Source: Candidatus Bathyarchaeota archaeon
GTDB lineage: Archaea > Thermoproteota > Bathyarchaeia > Bathyarchaeales > B26-1
Direction of reading: 5' to 3'
NCBI GenBank assembly: GCA_003662645.1
Contig: QMYL01000040.1
Span: 1 to 7,655 of the forward strand
DNA length: 7,655 nt
Below the pieces are notes generated by a model. The model had not been told where the DNA came from. It did not search any database and saw nothing but the letters and a program-made list of their open reading frames with translations. Position numbers and translations under genes: made by a program. Below, piece by piece: positions 1-7,000 of this stretch; positions within the stretch are counted from its first letter, which is position 1, and the number at the start of each line of letters is the position of its first letter.

Positions 1-678
1 CTTCGAGATCAGCTGGTTTGCATGCTCCGGGTTTAATGCGTAGGCTATTCCAGGGGTGACACCTGCCTCCTTACATGCGTCGATAACCTTGTCCATCGCC
101 TCTACGACTTTGGGGTGGAAGGGCCTCCCAACGAACCCCATAGACATCGATAGATCCGTTGGACCTATGAGGGCCACATCAACTCCCTCAACGGATAGTA
201 TATCCTCTATGTTATTCACAGCCTCCTCCCTCTCTATCTGGATTATGATCAATATCTCATCATTTGCACACCTCAGGTATTCGTTTGAAGTTATACCCCA
301 TCTTCTAGCAGGTCTCCCAGGGGCGGCTCCCCTAATCCCGTCCGGCGGATACCTACAATACCTAACGGCTTGGACTGCTTCCTCTCTACTGGATACCCAG
401 GGTATCACGACGCCGTAGGCTCCGGTGTCGAGTGCTCTCTTTATAGCGTTCAGATCGTTCCATACAACCCTGATTATCGGCGTGGCTTTGGAACCCCTCA
501 TGTACTGGATTAACTTATCGACAGTCTCTATGCTGCATGGGCCATGCTCCGTATCGAAGAGGAGCCAGTCCACCCCAGAGTCCATGAGCGCCCAAACGAC
601 CTCAGAGCATCCCGTGGATATCCAAACTCCGAGTGCGGTCTTCCCGGCCTTCAACATCTCCTTAAGCCTGTTCCTCAA
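1..678 (-). CDS. HpcH/HpaI-family class II aldolase, C-terminus cut by window edge
   Basis: Cytoplasmic metal-dependent aldolase of the HpcH/HpaI family (TIM barrel), which cleaves or forms 2-keto-3-deoxy acids from pyruvate and an aldehyde. The 226 residues present lack about 25-35 C-terminal residues compared with the usual ~250-260. Counted from the TTG start, the expected residues appear at the numbers I recall for E. coli HpcH: D42 and H45 in FDTEHG, substrate Arg R70 in PIIRVVWND, and metal ligands E149 (QIERE) and D175 (GPTDLS). The glycine-rich RYPPDGIRGAAPGR segment (109-122) is also typical. The start is TTG at 678-676: a strong GGAGGG lies six bases upstream, no ATG or GTG occurs in frame between it and the upstream stop, and the numbering fits. 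The gene is transcribed away from the large surface-protein gene. Family membership is secure. The substrate (hydroxy-oxo-heptanedioate, keto-deoxy-rhamnonate, keto-deoxy-glucarate or another) cannot be told from sequence, so no symbol is given. Confidence 0.93.
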   Translation of the reverse strand, partial: MRNRLKEMLKAGKTALGVWISTGCSEVVWALMDSGVDWLLFDTEHGPCSIETVDKLIQYMRGSKATPIIRVVWNDLNAIKRALDTGAYGVVIPWVSSREEAVQAVRYCRYPPDGIRGAAPGRPARRWGITSNEYLRCANDEILIIIQIEREEAVNNIEDILSVEGVDVALIGPTDLSMSMGFVGRPFHPKVVEAMDKVIDACKEAGVTPGIAYALNPEHANQLISK

Positions 679-684
679 ACCTAA

Positions 685-690
685 CCCTCC
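685..690 (-). promoter_or_regulatory. Shine-Dalgarno GGAGGG of the aldolase gene
   Basis: On the minus strand GGAGGG is followed by six bases (TTAGGT) and then TTG. It matches the anti-Shine-Dalgarno core well at normal spacing, and it decides the TTG start because no in-frame ATG or GTG exists between here and the upstream stop. Confidence 0.75.
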
Positions 691-750
691 GGCAATAGAC
701 GATACGTGATATCGGTTGGCATTACCTCTTTTGTATCTAATGAGGCATAT

Positions 751-770
751 TAATGCTTGCTATAGCATTA
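751..770. promoter_or_regulatory. Inverted repeat, possible operator on the aldolase side
   Basis: TAATGC and GCATTA are perfect 6-base inverted arms around an 8-base spacer. Nested within is the 10-base perfect palindrome TGCTATAGCA (758-767). It lies about 75-90 bases upstream of the aldolase start. A dimeric regulator site is possible; the central CTATAG could also be a weak minus-strand TATA element. No second copy of the motif was seen in the window. Confidence 0.3.
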
Positions 771-816
771 CGTTCGGTGTATTTAGGGAATCATTAACTG
801 CTCCACACATTCTCCC

Positions 817-824
817 TTTTTAAA
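817..824 (-). promoter_or_regulatory. Candidate TATA box for the aldolase gene
   Basis: The minus strand reads TTTAAAAA here, a common archaeal TATA form. Transcription would begin about 25 bases downstream, near 795, leaving a leader of more than 100 bases before the TTG. That long leader and the lack of a clear purine-rich BRE make this tentative; a promoter nearer the gene, around 740-770, is the alternative. Confidence 0.3.
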
Positions 825-861
825 TTACAAAGAACATTTAAACTTGATTTTTTGGTTATTT

Positions 862-878
862 GAAAATTCTGAATTTTC
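862..878. promoter_or_regulatory. Perfect 17-bp palindrome, likely regulator binding site
   Basis: GAAAATTC, a single T, then GAATTTTC: two perfect 8-base inverted arms about a one-base centre. It ends 14 bases before the TATA element of the large surface-protein gene, where archaeal activators or BRE-occluding repressors of the winged-helix or Lrp/AsnC type bind. There is no following T-run, so a terminator is unlikely. Binding by a dimeric regulator is inferred from symmetry and position only. Confidence 0.5.
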
Positions 879-892
879 TATACGGCGATAAA

Positions 893-901
893 TTTTATAA
901 G
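893..901 (+). promoter_or_regulatory. TATA box of the large surface-protein gene
   Basis: TTTTATAAG matches the archaeal TATA consensus and lies in an AT-rich stretch preceded by GATAAA, which could serve as BRE. Initiation about 25 bases downstream falls near 922-926 and gives a short leader of about 20 bases before the ATG. That leader contains AAGGT (930-934), a modest Shine-Dalgarno 11 bases before the start. Confidence 0.6.
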
Positions 902-945
902 CTCAAAGGTTGAATGTAAAACTGGAGTTAAGGTTGTAGATTAAG

Positions 946-1047
946 ATGAGGAATCACCTTAAGTCTACATCCTTACTGATCATCATTTTGTTGTCCGTTG
1001 CTCCTCAGACGTTATTCATGAACTCTTTTAGGGGAATGGTCTACGCG
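946..1047 (+). other. Sec-type signal peptide of the surface protein
   Basis: The N terminus has basic residues R2 and K6, then a hydrophobic core from L10 to A19 (LLIIILLSVA), then a longer polar stretch with a plausible signal peptidase I site after V-Y-A (A34). No Cys follows the core, so it is not a lipoprotein signal. The long c-region leaves the exact cleavage point uncertain; an uncleaved N-terminal anchor is less likely given only ten strongly hydrophobic residues. Confidence 0.75.
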
Positions 1048-4000
1048 AAGCCGCAGGGTTCAGCCTCAGTCATAAACGAGAGCGGAGGGAACATGTACCA
1101 CCATAATGGGGTTAGTAGCCCTTACGTCGACGGCGGGAACGACCCTCCCGACGGCCCTAAAAAGGGCTCCACGGTTACTGAAAAGAGCTCCGCAGCCTCA
1201 CCTCTAGGCGACATGATCAAGATATTCCCAGAGAAGGAGATCGCCCTATTACGTGACTGGAGGAACCAGTTAGTCATCGTCGACGGGTGGAACAGCCGCA
1301 GCTTTGATGGATACTTCTGGGAGGTTGATGAGGGTTCACTGGAAGACGGTATAGATTGGAGGGATATAGCGGTTGGCGATATGGACGGTGATGGGCGTGA
1401 TGAGATCGTCGGCTTGACTGAGGGCATGACAACCACGGAGGACGGAGGCTACAAATACAAGAAAAACGGGTTTCAAAGGATAGTTATAATGGAGCCTTCC
1501 GCCCAAGGTCCGTGGCATGTGTGTTCAAGTGAGAACCTCGGATACTCATGGTACAGTGTAAGCGCTGGAGGAAGTTTGAAGCGGATAGCTGTCGGAGACT
1601 TCGATGGTGACCATGATGAGGATATAATGGTGCTCATGAAGAAGGATAACCGTCCATCTGACTATCTAGACTTTTACATACGCGAGAACGGCACATTCGA
1701 CCGATACTTCAACCCGGAGAAGTACGATGAGATATCCTCAATCATCTTCCTTGAGGAGTTGAACCCTGACATAGCTGGCACCTACAACGATATTGAGGCT
1801 TGCGACATAGATGGGGACTGGCAGGATGAGATAGTCCTCTTCGATAGATCCCCTAACCCAAGGCTTGTCTTCGTCGAGGTGACTGGGCCACAGATGGGCG
1901 TCCACCTCAAGACTGTTGATCTGCCTGAAGACCTCATATCGTACCTTCCTGAGGAGGAGGTACAATACCTTCCCCCAGAGTTGCAGGATCTCTACAATGA
2001 ACTCGTTGGGCTCTTCAACTCGGTAACTAATAGGGTTCTTAATTGGAAGAAGATCGCGGTTGGGGACTTCGATGGCGACCACAACGATGAAGTGGCGATC
2101 TTGGTTGATATTGGAAAGAAGGGGCTTCTTGGTGAGGAACCTTTATGGAGCGTGATCTACTTCTACGATCCCCAAGAGGAAGGAAGGTTCCATAATAAGA
2201 TATTCCCAGGCGTGATAGCGAGGGCGCCAGGCCTCAGCATAGGGGACACCATATCCTTCGAAAGCCCGGTGAGGATAACCGCCCTCTCGGCTGGAGACCT
2301 CGACGCGGATGGCCTAGATGACGTAGTCCTCGTTGAGAGAAGGTTCCTCATCGAGGCTGAGGTTGAAGATCTGCTTGAAAGTATGCAGATGGTAATCCTC
2401 GGGGAAGATGTAACCCCGGATTCGATCGTCTCCTCCCAATATATCAGCCGGTTGATAGTCCTCCATACGGATAAGAACGTAAACGTTGAATTAGACTCGT
2501 CCGGTTTCCTTCTATTCATGAACTGGGAAGCCTACTACATAAGTCCATTCGGCAACCCATCCAAGAAGTGGAAGAGGGTGGTCCTAGGAGATTTCGATGG
2601 TGAGGATTCGGTTTATGCCGTTTACATGAATGAGATGTGGAAGGTTGAGGAGATAAACGTCCTAGCCGTCCTGAACGAGCCTCCCTACGAGGAGGGTATA
2701 AACTACGGGCAGACCTCCTTCACCATCTCGGAGGAGAAAGCCTTCGGGGAGACGGTCTCTACATCATTCACGGCTTCAGCCTCTGTAGGTTTTGGGGTAA
2801 AGCTCGGTGAGGATATACTGGGCACTGGGGCGGAGTTAGGGACAAGTCTGGAACTCACCATAAGCAGCACATTCGAGCGTACAAAAACGCATATAACAGC
2901 CACATGCGAATCCAAGACGTTCAGTACGGATGGTGAGGATATAGTTGTATATGCGACAACGCGCTACAACATCTACTTTTACAGGCTTGTGGGACCTAAA
3001 CCCCATTGGATAGGCAGCCCAGACCAGACGAGATACGAAGACGATCCGGAGAATATAATCTCGATAAACCTACCAAAGGCTGTGGAGATAGATGCCGAAC
3101 CCCTAGATGTTGTACTTGGATGGAACTTGGAGGGGTTCAGTTATGAGAAGCCGCCCGGCCCAACGGGTGAGAGACTGAAGCATAGAGTATACACCTATCC
3201 GCGTAATATACCCGCACCGGCATTCGTCAGCTGGGACCACATACTCTGGTATCCGAGGGCCGACCCCTCAGACCCACTCTCCTACGACCCGATAAACGTT
3301 AAGTATGGCGTTGAGGAGGAATGGTCATGGTCCATAGCTGAGACTGAGGAGACCGCAACGACTAGGACCTGGGAGGTCTCCCTGGAGAGGAGGGTTGAGG
3401 GGGAGGTCTCGGCTGGAGGCGTCGGTGTTACTTTCAGTTTTGGTTATGGCTTCGCTGTTGGGCGGAGCACAACGCATACCATATCTGTAACCCTCTCAAA
3501 TTCCTTCAGCGGCGGGGTCTCGTCGATACCTGAAGAGTGTGATCCAGCCTACCGATATAGTTATGTCCCCTACATATATTATGTTGGCGAGCGTAAGGGG
3601 ATCTCACCCTTCGCCCCTTCACAAGACACATACGACGTCTTCTATTTTGTTGTCGATTATATAGTCCTCGACAACTATAACTACCCGCTTGGAAGTGGCT
3701 ACAAATACGACTTCGATATGGCGGTCTTGAACGGTGAGGCACATAACATAAACCCTGGACATACAACCCGTTACATAGTTCACATCGAGAATATAGGCGG
3801 GGAGAATAACAGAGTAAACCTAACCATAGACGGGGCGCCTGAAGGCTGGACCGTTGAGATGAACGAGACCATAGTGGAGCTTCCACCTTTCGGCTTTGAG
3901 GATATAGCAGTAGATGTCACAGCGCCCCTTGACGCTCTAGGTTTGACGACTTATGGAATATCCATCTTCGCGGTCAGTGATGAATCGACGGAATGTAATG

Positions 4001-7000
4001 AGACCCTCCAACTCACCTGCTTCGTGAACCAAGTAGTCGATATAGACATAAGCATAGAGGACCAGAAGCACATGGTCAAACCTGGGGAGAGCACGATCTA
4101 CAACATCATAGTGACAAATTACGGCAACACCTACGACAATATAACCATAACCTTCTCCATACCCCCTCCGGAATGGAGAGTATCGATGAACATAACGGAT
4201 GACTACGTCACGGTGCCTCCGAACGGCACGGTCACGGTCGCCCTGAACGTAACAGCCGTCCACGCTAGGAATAAGGATGTACTTACAACGGTTGTGACAG
4301 CTGTCTCGCAGAGTAAAGCTTGGGTCTCTGACTCCGTCGTTTTGGAGACCGAGGTTGTGGTGGATTACGGGGTCAGGCTGGAGTGCTCCAGCAACCTAAC
4401 CTTCACTGGGGTTGATGAGACCGTATCCTTCACGATGACAGTTAGGAATACGGGCTTCGACGGCGACTCCTACGACCTGATCATCTCCGATGCTCCACCG
4501 CTATGGATAGTTACACTTAACCAGTACTCAGTCAACCTTAAGGTTAATGAGACAGCCTCCATAACGTTAACGGCACACGTTCACGTTGATACGCCGTTCA
4601 GAACATTTCCGATCACCGTCACAGCCACCTCCAGAAACGACCCCACAGTCTCATCATCAGTAACCGTTGTAGTTGTGGTAACGGACTCAGATATGGTGGT
4701 TGAATCATACAGAAGCCTCCCGAATGGTACAACCTTAGCTGCAGGTGATGTAGATGGCGACGGCCGCTATGAGATCATAACAGTAATAGACGGAAACCTA
4801 ACGGTTCTAGACAGCGACCTAAACGTTGAATGGAAGATCGAAGATATATTCTCGTGGGCTGGAAACTACCACACATACAAGATAGCGGTGGGGAATTTAG
4901 ACAACGACTCAAGCGTCGAGGTAATTGTGGCCCTAAAGTATGGTTCCATAAGTCTCTACGTGATCAACGCCACAACACGCACGGTTGAGTGGAAATCAAA
5001 CTACACATCGATAGGGAACGTGAGATCCCTGAAGGTTGCGGATGCAGACGGCGACGGCTTCGACGAGGCCATGATCGTAACTACGAGCGGACTCTACATA
5101 CTCGATTGGAACTCCACAACGGGCTTCCTAGCCAACTCCATACCCCAACTCAACGGCTACTACATAAATGACGCCACCTACGTTGATGGGAGGATCATCG
5201 TCTCGTACACGATGAGCGTTCAGGACGAACTATATGAGAGCCTCTACCGTCATTACATTGCATCCCTAATCTTCAATGACACGTGGACGCTTGAATGGTA
5301 CAACTACACCGGATACTCCGGTGAGGCCAAGATCTACACACTAAGCCCACTTAAGGATGCGTATGAAAAGTCTCTAGAACTTAGGGTGGCACCGGTTAGA
5401 CCAATCAGATGGACTGATCTGGTTGCCAGAACAAGAAGCCCCCCACTGGAATGGACCACGAGATACTTCTTAAAGCCGGTTGCTGGGGGGTACAGATGCC
5501 TCAGACTTGAAGCTGGAGATCTAGATGGAGATGGGAGGATGGAGGTTGTATCATTAGAGAAGAGGTACAGGATGATCGAATATTACGTGGACATATTTGG
5601 AGGTAGATACAGAACCTCCAAGATTGAGGCAAGCAACGTGATAAACTTATACCAGTTAGAGCTCTCAGAGGATTCATCCCTGAAATCCCTAATGCTCGAT
5701 TGGAGCTTCCCTGTTAACAACGATCTGGGCAAGATTAAGGTGGCTGTTGTGGGTGACTTCGATGACGACGGGATCGACGAAATCTTGGCTGGAGACTCAG
5801 ATGGATACGGGTATGTATACAGCATATGGCCGGACTCCTCCGAGTGGAAGACCGTGAAATTCGAGGGCGGAGTCTACGGCTTAGCCATAAGAGACTTCGA
5901 TATGGATGGTAAGAGCGAGGCCGCCCTCTCAACTGGAGCGGGAGAGCTGTACATTTTCACCTTGTCCATCAAGTACCGCCCGAAGCTTGAGTGTGAAGCG
6001 AACAGGAAGAGCGTGACGCCGGGGTACGGTGTTGTCTATAAACTTAAGGTTACGAACATGGGGGTGAGAAAGGACGTATTCGACTTATCGATAATGAGCA
6101 CACCGAGAAATTGGATAGTCATCCTTAACAGGTATTCAATAGCCCTAGAACCGGGATACTTCGGACATGTATACCTAACGGTCTTCCCGCACGCCGAAAC
6201 CATGGCGGGTAAAACCTACATTATGACCGTAGCCGCAACCTCCCATGGATCGCCGAGGAAGAGGAGCCTAGTACAGATATTCACGACGGTCCTAGATGTT
6301 GAGCCCCCAACGAAGGTTACAGGCCTTAAGGTAACCAACCCAGGAACCGGACATGAACTTAAACTGACATGGAATGAAGCCCATGATAACACAGCCGTAA
6401 CCTACTACAACATCTACAGAAACGGTCTATGCATAGGTAGGACTGGTGGAACGAGCTTCGCAGATACAAACGTTGAGCCCGGAGTCACGTATACCTACAC
6501 CATCTCAGCGGTTGACTCCTCAGGGAACGTTGGGGAACCCTCAGACCCCGTTAACGGCACAAGCTTCGACATAACTCCGCCATCCTTCACGGTGACCGCC
6601 ACGCCAAACCCAAGCAACGGCTCAACTGTATTGTTTATATCATCCTCAGAGGTTCTATCCGGAAGCCCAGAGGTTACATTGACTAGGCCAAACGGGACTG
6701 TGGAGAGCCTTGAGCCCCACCAGATCGGTGAGGCTGTATGGAACTGCTCCTACATGGTCTACCAGACTGGACCCCACATAATAACCATAAGCGGGACCGA
6801 CCCGTCGGGGAATAATGGAATAGCTAGGACCTTCCTGATGGGAGACCTAGACCCACCATCATTCAAGGTTGAGGTTTACAACGTCTTTAACCCGGAGTCC
6901 GGCGTTGATATAGTTGTGAATGTGACTGTGTCCGAGGAGCTCCTATATCCGCCAAGCATCAGAATAGCCTACTCCTGGGTTACGCTCGGCGGTGAGGTCT

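Larger units (their letters stand above)
679..945. other. Divergent intergenic regulatory region
   Basis: About 267 non-coding bases separate the two divergently transcribed genes. The right part (roughly 780-910) is clearly more AT-rich than the flanking coding DNA. It holds a TATA element for the plus-strand gene, two palindromes (751-770 and 862-878) and a TATA-like TTTAAAAA on the minus strand. I found no convincing small ORF or structured RNA in it. Confidence 0.8.

Noticed and set aside
1..678. Assignment of the aldolase as citrate lyase beta subunit (CitE) or another HpcH-superfamily lyase
   Set aside because: The FDTEHG, PTDLSMSMG and QIERE motifs and an arginine at position 70 fit the HpcH/HpaI class II aldolases better than CitE-type proteins.
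56..709. Two plus-strand ORFs (56-418 and 425-709) opposite the aldolase
   Set aside because: They are antisense shadows of the minus-strand aldolase, whose catalytic motifs run through both. Their translations are low-complexity Ser/Ile/Leu/Pro-rich and match nothing.
844..878. Possible transcription terminator (T-run 848-853 with the following palindrome)
   Set aside because: Both genes are transcribed away from this region, so no transcript is expected to end here, and the palindrome is not followed by a T-run.
961..1038. Alternative starts for the large gene at M25 or M31
   Set aside because: Either would delete the hydrophobic core of the signal peptide. ATG 946 has a TATA box and a short leader at suitable distances.
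1591..2100. Near-identical DNA around GACTTCGATGGTGACCA (1597) and GACTTCGATGGCGACCA (2068) as a possible mobile or CRISPR-like repeat
   Set aside because: The likeness comes from codons for the conserved GDFDGDH calcium loop of two propeller blades; it is explained by the protein repeat.
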